Assembly: GCF_004798935.1 (NCBI RefSeq)
Contig: NZ_RAHT01000009.1
Location: forward strand, 1 to 64,000
DNA length: 64,000 nt
Origin: Ningiella ruwaisensis
GTDB lineage: Bacteria > Pseudomonadota > Gammaproteobacteria > Enterobacterales > Alteromonadaceae
Direction: 5' to 3'
In this document: positions 1-6,246 of the stretch, piece after piece
How the letters are laid out: the number at the start of each line of letters is the position of its first letter
Position numbering within the stretch: the stretch's first letter is position 1
The notes under the pieces: generated by a model
What the model was told of the DNA's origin: nothing
Databases searched by the model: none
What the model saw: the letters and a program-made list of their open reading frames with translations, nothing else
Program-made: the position numbers and the translations under genes

Positions 1-42
1 GACTCCACTACACAAAAAACGCCTGTTAAAAAGGCGTTAGCC
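1..42 (+). other. attC site 1 (partial, 3' end)
   Basis: This is the right-hand end of an integron attC site cut by the window edge. It shows the inverted pair AACGCC/GGCGTT and ends in an R' box GTTAGCC at 36-42. The R' box is the exact reverse complement of the R'' box GGCTAAC that closes the next cassette at 478-484. Confidence 0.75.
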
Positions 43-57
43 GCTACAGAGTGAATT

Positions 58-483
58 ATGGATAATTGCACTAAATCACGTAGAAGTTTGATCGAGTGGG
101 GAGCATTAGAGAGTCTTGCTCCCATGCTACTCATGGGTTCGGATGGATTTCCAAATGACGGTACTGAGCAAGGCCAGCAAGCGGTTGAACATTTACAGTC
201 GTGTAAGAAATGTCAGTATTGGGCAAAAGACTTTACAACAACAGATAACTTGGAAAGGATGGAAAGGCTGAGCCAGTATTGTTGCCCACAAATGTTTGTT
301 GCTGTCGAAGAATCGAATCAAGCAGGTATCCATTTGCAATTTCGGCAATTTCGAGACGAATACTTGTGGATGATTGAGCAAAAAGACAGAGAGTTCGGTT
401 TCGAGTTTTTTTCTTTCTGCCCATGGTGTGGTAATAAACTACCAGAAAACCCTTTTATCGATGATTGTTTGGGGCGCGGCTAA
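58..483 (+). CDS. Cassette protein with CC/CPWCG zinc-binding motif (DUF6980-like C-terminus)
   Basis: This is the sole gene of the first complete cassette. The 141-residue protein is soluble, with no signal peptide or membrane segment. The N-terminal half has a C-x2-C pair (SCKKC, about residue 49). The C-terminal half has a CC pair (about 75) and CPWCGNKLP (about 121-129), an arrangement resembling the small zinc-ribbon family DUF6980; this is from memory and needs a profile search. The four C-terminal cysteines could bind one zinc. The ATG at 58 is 15 bases after attC site 1, as usual for cassettes. The stop codon overlaps the next attC. Function unknown. Confidence 0.7.
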   Translation: MDNCTKSRRSLIEWGALESLAPMLLMGSDGFPNDGTEQGQQAVEHLQSCKKCQYWAKDFTTTDNLERMERLSQYCCPQMFVAVEESNQAGIHLQFRQFRDEYLWMIEQKDREFGFEFFSFCPWCGNKLPENPFIDDCLGRG

Positions 484-594
484 CAAACGGATTAACCACT
501 CGCTGCGCTCGCTGGCGACAAAAACACTTAGGCTCCCTGCGCTTCGCTTGGTATTGTAGCCTACGTGTTTTTGCCCGTTATGCGGGTGTTAGCT
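478..594 (+). other. attC site 2
   Basis: R'' GGCTAAC (478-484) and R' GTTAGCT (588-594) bound a 117-bp site with a long imperfect internal palindrome. It belongs to the long attC subtype in this array that contains a CTCGCTGCGCTCGC-like arm. Confidence 0.9.
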
Positions 595-610
595 TTCTAA
601 GGAGTAGAAA

Positions 611-850
611 TTGAGTCCAACAGTTTTCAGGGAAGATGGTTATCGGTTCTTCTTTTTCTCACGTGAGGAGTCTCGTATGCATGTTCATGTTTTATCTGGT
701 GACGGCGAAGCAAAATATTGGTTAGAGCCAGAAATAGCGTTAGCAAAATCTTTCGGTTATTCTAGTAAACAACTATCTCGAATCGAGCAATTGGTCAGGG
801 GGCATCAAGATGAGCTCATCAGCGCTTGGCAACGACACTTTAAAGACTGA
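611..850 (+). CDS. DUF4160 protein, probable partner of the DUF2442 protein
   Basis: This 79-residue protein has the features of DUF4160: the start SPTVFREDGYRFFFFSREE followed by RMHVHV, a short GEAKYWLEP strand and a C-terminal helix. DUF4160 genes are often followed by DUF2442 genes, and the pair is regarded as a candidate toxin-antitoxin-like module; this is family knowledge, not experimentally shown here. The start is TTG at 611, preceded by AAGGAG at 599-604 with a spacing of six bases. No ATG sits at a better position. The gene overlaps the next by 41 bases, which suggests translational coupling. Both lie in one integron cassette. Confidence 0.8.
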   Translation: MSPTVFREDGYRFFFFSREESRMHVHVLSGDGEAKYWLEPEIALAKSFGYSSKQLSRIEQLVRGHQDELISAWQRHFKD

Positions 851-1082
851 AGTTACAAACGTATCACCTTTTGGCATATGGCTTCTTACATCATCGAATA
901 AAGAATATTTTTTGTCATTCGAAGATTATCCTTGGTTTAAATCCAAGCCAATTGAGCAGATTTTTAATATTGAAGAGTTTGCGCCAGGTCATTTTCATTG
1001 GCCTGATTTGGACGTGGATTTAAGCGAGCAAATACTCGAAAATCCAGACAAGTATCCTTTAAAGGCGAAAGCTAACAAGTGA
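810..1082 (+). CDS. DUF2442 protein, second gene of the DUF4160/DUF2442 cassette
   Basis: The 90-residue protein matches the DUF2442 pattern: a short N-terminal strand region (VSPFGIWLL), the FLSFEDYPWFK segment near residues 34-44, and the C-terminal FHWPDLDVDLS motif near 62-72. DUF2442 proteins are often found beside DUF4160 or other TA-like genes. The ATG at 810 lies inside the upstream gene and has its own AGGGGG at 797-802. The stop codon lies just past the R'' box of the next attC, so the last residues are encoded by recombination-site DNA. No enzymatic role is claimed. Confidence 0.8.
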   Translation: MSSSALGNDTLKTEVTNVSPFGIWLLTSSNKEYFLSFEDYPWFKSKPIEQIFNIEEFAPGHFHWPDLDVDLSEQILENPDKYPLKAKANK

Positions 1083-1170
1083 TTGAACAGAGATGTTTAG
1101 CCAATGTCATGTCGCTTGCATCCGCAATCGTCGTGCCATTAGCAAGCCACTCGTTAATCGAGTGTTAGTT
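1070..1170 (+). other. attC site 3
   Basis: R'' AGCTAAC (1070-1076) and R' GTTAGTT (1164-1170) bound a 101-bp site. Its interior (GAACAGAGA..TGTCATGTC..TTGCATCCGCAA) is shared with the sites at 8887 and 9896, so these three form one attC subtype. Confidence 0.9.
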
Positions 1171-1194
1171 GTCGAAAAAATTATGGAGACAGTT

Positions 1195-1500
1195 TTGAAT
1201 TACATAAAAGGATCTATTCCCATTGTAGCAATTTTATTTGTTACGGCATGTGCTTCCAGCGATATTGTCAAGATTGGCGATACGTTTAAAGTGTTCAAGG
1301 AGGGAGGTACTCCGGTACTTGGGCAAGAATATAGATTAAGTAGACTCAAAGCCGAGGCTCTCAAGGAAGCTCAGGAAAAATGTAGCGAAAATAATGCAAG
1401 TTTAGTAATTCAAGACGAGATCGAGACTGAAATGACAATAGGCGTGTTCGCAAGATACGAGCTAACTTTTATATGCGAGCGATTAGATAACAATAATTAG
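1195..1500 (+). CDS. Small cassette-encoded lipoprotein
   Basis: The product is about 101 residues from the TTG at 1195, or 105 from the ATG at 1183. TTG is preferred because GGAG (1185-1188) sits six bases before it and the resulting start (MNYIKGS) is a proper signal-peptide n-region. A hydrophobic stretch (IPIVAILFVTAC) ends in a lipobox VTAC, so it should be lipidated by Lgt and cut by LspA. The mature part holds GDTFKVFKEGG, an Ala/Glu-rich helix (LKAEALKEAQEKC) and a YELTFICE strand, a small alpha/beta arrangement with two cysteines that may pair. It is alone in its cassette. No family was recognised. Confidence 0.65.
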   Translation: MNYIKGSIPIVAILFVTACASSDIVKIGDTFKVFKEGGTPVLGQEYRLSRLKAEALKEAQEKCSENNASLVIQDEIETEMTIGVFARYELTFICERLDNNN

Positions 1501-1538
1501 TAGTTGGATTTTAGTCTTTTTGAGTATTGTGGAGTGAC

Positions 1539-1670
1539 AACTAACAAAGCCATCAAGCCAGTCACTGTCGTTCCTTCGGATGCGCAATCATTCATGCAAT
1601 TTGCATTTAGCTGCGCTAAATTATCGCAAATTCCATGAATAATTACGCACCGCTTATGGCGGTGTTATAT
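1539..1670 (+). other. attC site 4
   Basis: R'' AACTAAC (1539-1545) and R' GTTATAT (1664-1670) bound a 132-bp site, the longest in the array. It contains an extended imperfect palindrome around ATTTGCATTTAGCTGCGC. Confidence 0.88.
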
Positions 1671-1695
1671 CGCATGTTGAAAAAGGATACATAAA

Positions 1696-2160
1696 ATGAA
1701 ATTTTGGATTGTCAGTGCTTTTCTTTTTATAACTTCAGGTTGCGCATCTACTCCAACCTTTCAATCTAAAGATAATCTAACGGCATATCAGTCAAATCAA
1801 GCCATAAACCTCAGCGATGATGTTGTTTACAAAGTAAAAAAGGGTATGGTCACTTGGTTTTTTGGAGTACAACAGGGTACTTATATTCCTAAATACCAAG
1901 ATGATACTGGTTACTATTATGAAGGCTCTGGCCACTCAGCATGCATGGGAACACAAGGCAAAACTGGCGGTTGTACTGACAAATTAATTGGAGGCATTTG
2001 GCGTTCAAAAACGGCTCCAAATGATTTCCGAATGTATTATTTAGACGGTTCGTCTGAAAATGAAAGCCCCAATATTCAAGGCTATGCATTAACACTTAAC
2101 AAATATGTTATTGAAACCAAATCAGAAGAATTTTCGACAAAGATCGGTGGTAGTTTTTAA
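1696..2160 (+). CDS. Cassette-encoded lipoprotein of unknown function
   Basis: The 154-residue product begins MKFWIVSAFLFITSGCAS. This is a short lipoprotein signal peptide with lipobox TSGC around residue 16, so the protein is probably anchored to a periplasmic face. The mature part is beta-rich with many aromatic residues (VTWFFGVQQGTYIPKYQ, GYYYEGSGHSACMG) and two further cysteines (in SACMG and GGCTDK, about 80 and 92) that could form a disulphide. The ATG at 1696 follows AAAGGATAC with normal spacing. It is the only gene in its cassette. No family was recognised. Confidence 0.72.
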   Translation: MKFWIVSAFLFITSGCASTPTFQSKDNLTAYQSNQAINLSDDVVYKVKKGMVTWFFGVQQGTYIPKYQDDTGYYYEGSGHSACMGTQGKTGGCTDKLIGGIWRSKTAPNDFRMYYLDGSSENESPNIQGYALTLNKYVIETKSEEFSTKIGGSF

Positions 2161-2166
2161 GTTGCG

Positions 2167-2277
2167 ATATAACAAAACGCTCAAGTCGCAACCCGCTGCG
2201 CGGGCTGCTGGGACAAATACACAATGCGGCTTCGCAATTATCGCATTGTGCATTTGCCCCTTAGCTTAGTGTTAGAG
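2167..2277 (+). other. attC site 5
   Basis: R'' ATATAAC (2167-2173) and R' GTTAGAG (2271-2277) bound a 111-bp site of the long subtype, with the internal arms ACAATGCGGCTTCGC and its near-complement GCGCATTGTGC-like segment. Confidence 0.9.
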
Positions 2278-2294
2278 CCACAGACAGGAACGTG

Positions 2295-2837
2295 ATGAAA
2301 ACCTTAGATATGGAAGCAATAAATACGACGATACTTTTTTTCTTTATTATTTCATGTTTCCTAATGTTTATAAGTGGTGGCAAATTTCATGAAGAAACTA
2401 CCGCATATTATAAACTTTGGGCTGAAAGTATGTCACCGTTGTCATTCAACCTATTGGGGAGTTTTTCGCTCCTTTCAGGAAGTGTTTTTTATTGGGCAAA
2501 TCCGGATTATTGTACAAACAATGGAAAAAGTTTTCGGTTATTGTATGTACATCCTTTAAATGCAACTTTTACAACAGGAGCGGCAGGGGCTGCTACTTTG
2601 TTTTCAATGTGTTTAGGATTTATGATCTACCATGATAGATATGATTATGCTTTAGTAGTTTTTGCTGTCGCTTTTCATATTTTGCTTATTCTCTGGGGCT
2701 TAGCTAAATTAGATGGGATACTTAAATCAGAAAATGTATCATCGCAACATAAGAAGATACTAGGCTTCGGTCTCTTCCATTTAGTGATAATAGTATCGTT
2801 ATTTTACGTTGTTAAATACAGCGTAGCGTGGCTCTAA
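2295..2837 (+). CDS. Cassette-encoded integral membrane protein
   Basis: The product is 180 residues from the ATG at 2295; a GTG at 2292 adds one residue, and GGAA precedes both. About five hydrophobic segments are visible: near residues 10-28, 55-70, 95-112, 115-138 and 153-175. A loop between the first two carries GGKFHEETTAYYKLWAESM. Lysines and histidines lie in the short loops, and the C-terminus (VKYSVAWL) is very short. Its stop codon overlaps the following attC. It is alone in its cassette. No family or substrate could be assigned. Confidence 0.65.
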   Translation: MKTLDMEAINTTILFFFIISCFLMFISGGKFHEETTAYYKLWAESMSPLSFNLLGSFSLLSGSVFYWANPDYCTNNGKSFRLLYVHPLNATFTTGAAGAATLFSMCLGFMIYHDRYDYALVVFAVAFHILLILWGLAKLDGILKSENVSSQHKKILGFGLFHLVIIVSLFYVVKYSVAWL

Positions 2838-2905
2838 CAAGTGTTTCATGTTCGCAAGCAAGCTTGCCGGATTCACTTCGTTCACCGCATAAACAAGCGT
2901 TAGGG
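2832..2905 (+). other. attC site 6
   Basis: R'' CTCTAAC (2832-2838) and R' GTTAGGG (2899-2905) bound a compact 74-bp site. The interior pairs GCAAGCAAGCTTGC-like arms. Confidence 0.85.
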
Positions 2906-2943
2906 TCACTAAAGTAGTCTTTTAAAGAGGTAATTTGAACGGA

Positions 2944-2972
2944 TTGACATATATGTATTGAATATGCATACT
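2944..2972 (+). promoter_or_regulatory. brnTA promoter and probable autoregulatory site
   Basis: TTGACA (2944-2949), a 17-bp spacer and CATACT (2967-2972) make a good sigma-70 promoter inside the cassette. The spacer and -10 carry the palindrome TATGCATA (2963-2970). BrnA-type antitoxins autoregulate, so this palindrome is a likely operator (inference). A start site six to seven bases past the -10 falls almost on the brnT ATG at 2980. Confidence 0.7.
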
Positions 2973-2979
2973 AAAAGTC

Positions 2980-3246
2980 ATGGAAATTCAATATGACCCG
3001 TTAAAAGCTGAAATAAATGAAAGGAAGCATGGTGTTTCGTTCGAAGAAGCAGCAAGCGTTCTCTTTGATCCTATGGGACTGAGTTTTGAGGACGGCGATT
3101 CTGAAAATGAGCATAGGTGGGTTCTTCTAGGGATGAGTAGCAAAGATAGACTGCTCGTGGTCGTTTATACACTTCGAGAAGATGAAATTATTCGTTTGAT
3201 TTCAGCTCGAAAAGCTACACGTAAAGAGGTGAAACAATATGCGTAA
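2980..3246 (+). CDS. brnT: BrnT family toxin (ribonuclease of a type II TA system)
   Basis: The 88-residue product has the BrnT pattern: an N-terminal strand followed by KAEINERKHGVSFEEAASVL (residues 9-28), a central RWVLLGMSSKDRLLVVVYT and the C-terminal RLISARKATRKEVKQY. BrnT is a RelE-fold ribonuclease neutralised by BrnA. The residues expected for catalysis, the K-H pair in the first motif and the ISAR-R region near the end, are present, so it looks intact. No clear ribosome-binding site precedes the ATG, and the promoter at 2944-2972 would give a nearly leaderless transcript. It overlaps brnA by eight bases. One integron cassette holds both genes. Confidence 0.9.
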   Translation: MEIQYDPLKAEINERKHGVSFEEAASVLFDPMGLSFEDGDSENEHRWVLLGMSSKDRLLVVVYTLREDEIIRLISARKATRKEVKQYA

Positions 3247-3499
3247 AGAATACGATTTTTCAAATTCTAAAAGAGCTAAAGATGTTCCGCACTTATCAAA
3301 GCTTCAAAATGATGGCAAAACGCGAATCACGATAATGCTTGATAATGATGTGCTAACCGCTTTTAAGGAAAGGGCACAAGCCGAGGGGATCGGTTATCAA
3401 ACTTTAATTAACGCGGCGCTAAGAGAAGCATGTAAGTCGAAGCCAGTTGATGAAGAATCTTTAAGACGAATTATCCGTGAAGAGTTAAAGGCTTCGTAA
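3239..3499 (+). CDS. brnA: BrnA family antitoxin
   Basis: The 86-residue antitoxin has the BrnA layout: a polar N-terminal toxin-binding part (YDFSNSKRAKDVPHL) and a ribbon-helix-helix DNA-binding part (KTRITIMLDNDVLTAFKERA, about residues 27-46, then GIGYQTLINAALREA). It should bind and inhibit BrnT and repress the promoter upstream of brnT. It starts eight bases before the end of brnT, in the usual toxin-first order of brnTA. A GTG directly follows its stop codon at 3500 and opens a frame that runs through the next attC into the following cassette gene. Confidence 0.9.
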   Translation: MRKEYDFSNSKRAKDVPHLSKLQNDGKTRITIMLDNDVLTAFKERAQAEGIGYQTLINAALREACKSKPVDEESLRRIIREELKAS

Positions 3500-3510
3500 G
3501 TGAGAGCGGA

Positions 3511-3579
3511 CCCTAACAAAAGCATGAAGACGGATTTGTCAGAAAAGCGCTGGCAAACCGCTTATGCTAAGTGTTATAT
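3511..3579 (+). other. attC site 7
   Basis: R'' CCCTAAC (3511-3517) and R' GTTATAT (3573-3579) bound a 69-bp site of the compact subtype (GAAGACGGATTTG..AAAAGCG..CAAACCGCTTAT) also found at 4408, 6849 and 9596. Confidence 0.92.
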
Positions 3580-3988
3580 GCCTTTGAAAATCTCAGCTTT
3601 TATAGTTTTTATCTCGCTCACTTCTTTTCAAGCTGTGGCAGGTGGCAGTACCTTTCGGGTAAAAATCGAAAACCTCTTACATGACACTTTTAAGTTTCGT
3701 TTCATTGCGAGGGTGATTGACAATTTTAACTATGACAACTCAGGTTGTGAGATTATCGATGTTTCCGGATATTATGATGCAGACAAATGGAAAAATCGCA
3801 ATGCACTTATCAATCAAAAAATCCACTCAGAATCCTTATTAGTTCTAGAGGCCGCTTTTGAAAACGATAGTGAAATAAACCTTGGTTATATCGGAAACGG
3901 GTTTTTTAACGTTGGCGATTGCAAATATGTTAGCAAAGGTCTTTTTCACGATGAACAAGGTGTTTATTCAATTTATGTCAGCATATAA
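3578..3988 (+). CDS. Cassette-encoded exported protein
   Basis: The product is 136 residues from the ATG at 3578, which overlaps the last two bases of the attC R' box. MPLKISAFIVFISLTSFQAVAG is a Sec signal peptide with probable cleavage after AVA, so the protein is likely periplasmic. The mature part is small and beta-rich, with cysteines at about 63 (SGCEI) and 120 (DCKY) that may pair. The same frame stays open upstream through the whole attC to a GTG at 3500, so a longer read-through product is possible but would bury the signal peptide. No family was recognised. Confidence 0.65.
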   Translation: MPLKISAFIVFISLTSFQAVAGGSTFRVKIENLLHDTFKFRFIARVIDNFNYDNSGCEIIDVSGYYDADKWKNRNALINQKIHSESLLVLEAAFENDSEINLGYIGNGFFNVGDCKYVSKGLFHDEQGVYSIYVSI

Positions 3989-4051
3989 CAAATCAATTAA
4001 TTCGCTGCGCTGGGATGCCACTGCGTGTCACCCATTATTGAAGCGTTATAC
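3983..4051 (+). other. attC site 8
   Basis: R'' ATATAAC (3983-3989) and R' GTTATAC (4045-4051) bound a 69-bp site with TTCGCTGCGCTGGGA and CCACTGCGTGTCACCC internal arms. Confidence 0.87.
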
Positions 4052-4065
4052 GTCAGGTGACTAAT

Positions 4066-4413
4066 ATGGATATGGTAACTACCTTCAACAAGTTAATGCG
4101 TGGTTTTGTTCCGGATGATATTTCATCCGATTGGTTAATCAAAAATCCAGAAGGCACTTTGCGGAATGGCTCAAGTTATTGCAGTTACAAACTAAAAAAA
4201 ATAAATGGTAAGCAGTTATTAGGTGCTTATGGCGAAAGTCGATTCACAAATTCACGGTTTTATGAGATAGCTGAAACCGGTGAGATTGAATATGAATGGT
4301 TTCTGCAAGAAATGTGTATCGCTAATGACCCAGAATCAGAAGAAGAAATGGTCAAGCATAATAAAGATGGTTTCGATAGAATCGAAGCGTTTGGTATCAG
4401 TGAAAACGTATAA
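4066..4413 (+). CDS. Cassette-encoded soluble protein of unknown function
   Basis: The product is 115 residues from the ATG at 4066, chosen over an in-frame GTG at 4057 because AGGTGA (4055-4060) lies five bases before it. There is no signal peptide or membrane segment. Visible segments are an N-terminal helix (TTFNKLMRGF), a strand-rich middle (SSYCSYKLKKINGKQLLGAYGE) and an acidic C-terminal half (NDPESEEEMVKHNKDGFDRIE). The pattern suggests a small alpha/beta domain, but no family was recognised. It is the only gene in its cassette and its stop codon overlaps the next attC. Confidence 0.62.
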   Translation: MDMVTTFNKLMRGFVPDDISSDWLIKNPEGTLRNGSSYCSYKLKKINGKQLLGAYGESRFTNSRFYEIAETGEIEYEWFLQEMCIANDPESEEEMVKHNKDGFDRIEAFGISENV

Positions 4414-4476
4414 CAAATACATGAAGACGGATTTGGCACAAAAGCGGTGCCAAACCGCTTATCATAAGTGTTAGGC
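4408..4476 (+). other. attC site 9
   Basis: R'' GTATAAC (4408-4414) and R' GTTAGGC (4470-4476) bound a 69-bp site of the GAAGACGGATTTG compact subtype, closely similar to sites 7, 13 and 17. Confidence 0.92.
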
Positions 4477-4496
4477 ATCATGAGGAATATGGGACA

Positions 4497-5135
4497 ATGG
4501 AAGTTGATTTAAATACAAGAATTCAAAGACTTGAAACGGCTAACCGAGTTCTTTTTATTGCGTTAGTTGTTCTTTTTTTATTCGTTGTTTACATTTTATT
4601 ATCCAGTTTAAAAAAACCTAATCAAAGCACCGTAGAGGTAAGTGAACTAGTCGTACTAGACTCAAACGGTATAGTGCGCGCCCGTTTATCTGGGGATATG
4701 CCAAACGCTATGATCAATGGCAAAGAAATTGAAAGAGGAAATGCTGCCGCTGGATTAATGCTATATGATCAAGACGGTCAAGAACGAGGGGGCTATCTTA
4801 CATTTAGTAACGACAGCATTGCACTCACTTTGGATTCAAAAGAAAAACAAACTGCGCTTTTCGTTTCAGGTGGAGATGGAGGAAGTGCACTACATTTATG
4901 GGACGACAATTCTGCAATAGAGTTACGGTCAGATTCTAATGGCTCAAGGTTAACATCATCTAAGCTAGGAACGGTAGTTGCGCAACTACCCGAAATTTTG
5001 GCGTTGAGCGGATCTTCCTGTGCAGAATATCGTAGTCACACAGTTAACTATCCTGCCGAGGAAGTATTTCAAAGTTGTAGAAAACGTTTCAACGAAGAGG
5101 CTTGCAAAAAGTGTTTCGAAGGTCTAATCGAGTGA
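4497..5135 (+). CDS. Membrane-anchored cassette protein with DxxGxxR beta-hairpin motifs
   Basis: The 212-residue product begins with a short amphipathic helix (TRIQRLETANR), then one transmembrane helix (about residues 18-40) and a beta-rich extracytoplasmic region. That region repeats a D-x-x-G-x-x-R type hairpin: LDSNGIVRARL (about 53-63), YDQDGQERGG (about 90-99) and similar degenerate copies. Repeated hairpins of this kind occur in uncharacterised surface proteins. Four cysteines cluster at the C-terminus (residues 187-210), suggesting a disulphide-linked tail. The ATG at 4497 lacks a strong ribosome-binding site. Function unknown; it is alone in its cassette. Confidence 0.68.
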   Translation: MEVDLNTRIQRLETANRVLFIALVVLFLFVVYILLSSLKKPNQSTVEVSELVVLDSNGIVRARLSGDMPNAMINGKEIERGNAAAGLMLYDQDGQERGGYLTFSNDSIALTLDSKEKQTALFVSGGDGGSALHLWDDNSAIELRSDSNGSRLTSSKLGTVVAQLPEILALSGSSCAEYRSHTVNYPAEEVFQSCRKRFNEEACKKCFEGLIE

Positions 5136-5136
5136 T

Positions 5137-5202
5137 GCCTAACAAATGCTTCAAGCGGACAAAAATAAAAAGCAATTTTCGCCGCTTAAGCGGGTGTTAT
5201 GT
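5137..5202 (+). other. attC site 10
   Basis: R'' GCCTAAC (5137-5143) and R' GTTATGT (5196-5202) bound a 66-bp site. Its arms (AAGCGGAC..GCCGCTTAAGCGGG) resemble those of site 11. Confidence 0.9.
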
Positions 5203-5216
5203 GCAAGGAGGCTCCA

Positions 5217-5687
5217 TTGGCATGGATTGAATATTTAAAAGCAGAAGATGTAATGTTGCACGCTACTCCAGTACAAATATTGGATTGGAGTGATGAATAT
5301 ACTATCGATGACGCTGCACACCTGATGTTGAATGATAGTCCAAGGTATTTTGCTGCTTTAAAAGATGAAGATAAATTAAAATTGATAAAGGGAACGATTT
5401 ATACAAGGTCTGCTGATAATCGCCCTCCTAAATCATATTGGACTTCAGTAAAAAGTGAATTTCATCTGTTCTTTTGTACTGATGATAAACGCTACGACAA
5501 ACTACGAAAGCAGTTAGACGAAGCAGTAACTCCGACCTCTACAGCAATCATTAGCATTATATCTGCTTTTATAGGTGATATGGTTGGCGTAGAGGCAGGA
5601 GTAATAGTCGGGCTTATTGCTGTATGTTTATACGGTGTGCTAAAAGTTGGCAAGGAGGCATATTGTGCAATTGCACATAACAAATGA
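5217..5687 (+). CDS. Cassette protein with a C-terminal glycine-rich membrane segment
   Basis: The product is 156 residues from the TTG at 5217, chosen because a perfect AAGGAGG (5205-5211) lies five bases before it. An in-frame ATG at 5199 lies inside the attC R' box and lacks a ribosome-binding site. The N-terminal part is soluble and acidic, with a helical middle (FAALKDEDKLKLIKG). The C-terminal part has a hydrophobic double segment (STAIISIISAFIGDMVGVEAG and VIVGLIAVCLYGVLKVG, about residues 108-146) that could form a membrane hairpin. Its last residues (AHNK) are encoded by the next attC. The layout recalls small cassette proteins with membrane-active tails, but no function is assigned. 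Confidence 0.65.
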   Translation: MAWIEYLKAEDVMLHATPVQILDWSDEYTIDDAAHLMLNDSPRYFAALKDEDKLKLIKGTIYTRSADNRPPKSYWTSVKSEFHLFFCTDDKRYDKLRKQLDEAVTPTSTAIISIISAFIGDMVGVEAGVIVGLIAVCLYGVLKVGKEAYCAIAHNK

Positions 5688-5741
5688 TTCAAACGGACAT
5701 AAAACAAGAGAGGTTTTACGCCGCTTAATCAGGCGTTAGCT
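5675..5741 (+). other. attC site 11
   Basis: R'' ACATAAC (5675-5681) and R' GTTAGCT (5735-5741) bound a 67-bp site related to site 10. Confidence 0.9.
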
Positions 5742-5757
5742 GCCAAATGGAACAGCC

Positions 5758-6096
5758 ATGCGATTAGAGCAATCATTAGAAATCACTCTGAATTCGATAG
5801 ATAATTTACCTTGGGATCATCAGGTTTTTATTACTGACTTTAGTCTTTCGAACATGGGGCAATTAGTATTGGTAATAGATGATGATGAGGAAGCAGAAAG
5901 GGATTTAAATGATGATCCGGTTTTCGCTACGTCAAGAGGTTTTAGAAGTTTTTTAAGCGTAAAGCAATTACAGGAAATAAAGGAAAATTTGGTAAATAGT
6001 GAATACGATTTTTCAGTTGAGAAATTTGTTGAAGCTATTTTGTATTATCACAAATACGATGCATTTATTAGGCAATGGCAGCTAACAAAGGTTTAA
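5758..6096 (+). CDS. Acidic cassette protein, possibly DUF7716-like
   Basis: The 112-residue soluble acidic protein has an N-terminal helix ending in DNLPWDHQVFI, an acidic patch (IDDDEEAERDLNDDP, about residues 40-54), a short middle and a helical C-terminus (FVEAILYYHKYDAFIRQW). The LPWD motif, acidic stretch and ILYYHKYDAFI ending resemble a small uncharacterised family (DUF7716) often found in mobile contexts; this is recalled and uncertain. The ATG at 5758 has no strong ribosome-binding site. Its stop codon lies inside the following attC. No function is assigned. Confidence 0.65.
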   Translation: MRLEQSLEITLNSIDNLPWDHQVFITDFSLSNMGQLVLVIDDDEEAERDLNDDPVFATSRGFRSFLSVKQLQEIKENLVNSEYDFSVEKFVEAILYYHKYDAFIRQWQLTKV

Positions 6097-6197
6097 AGCC
6101 ACTCGCTGTCGCGCATTTGGATAAAACTGCGTTTTGCTTCGCAAAAATTATCGCAGTTTTATCCAAATAAACTAAGCCGCTTAAACGAGCGTTATTC
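6080..6197 (+). other. attC site 12
   Basis: R'' AGCTAAC (6080-6086) and R' GTTATTC (6191-6197) bound a 118-bp long-subtype site. It contains a strong internal palindrome, GGATAAAACTGCG..CGCAGTTTTATCC. Confidence 0.9.
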
Positions 6198-6212
6198 GCC
6201 ATTAGACATTGC

Positions 6213-6240
6213 TTGACAATGTACGGCATTGCCGTATTAT
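6213..6240 (+). promoter_or_regulatory. higBA-like promoter with overlapping palindromic operator
   Basis: TTGACA (6213-6218), a 16-bp spacer and TATTAT (6235-6240) form a strong sigma-70 promoter. The perfect palindrome TACGGC-ATT-GCCGTA (6222-6236) fills the spacer and touches the -10, a position where antitoxin binding would block RNA polymerase. Autoregulation by the downstream helix-turn-helix antitoxin is inferred. Confidence 0.75.
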
Positions 6241-6246
6241 TGGGCC

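Noticed and set aside
1183-1205. Near-identical start regions at 1183 (ATGGAGACAGTTTTGAAT) and 20033 (ATGGAGTCAGTTTTGAAT)
   Set aside because: The similarity is limited to about 23 bases around the start and the proteins are unrelated. Both simply use GGAG six bases before a TTG.
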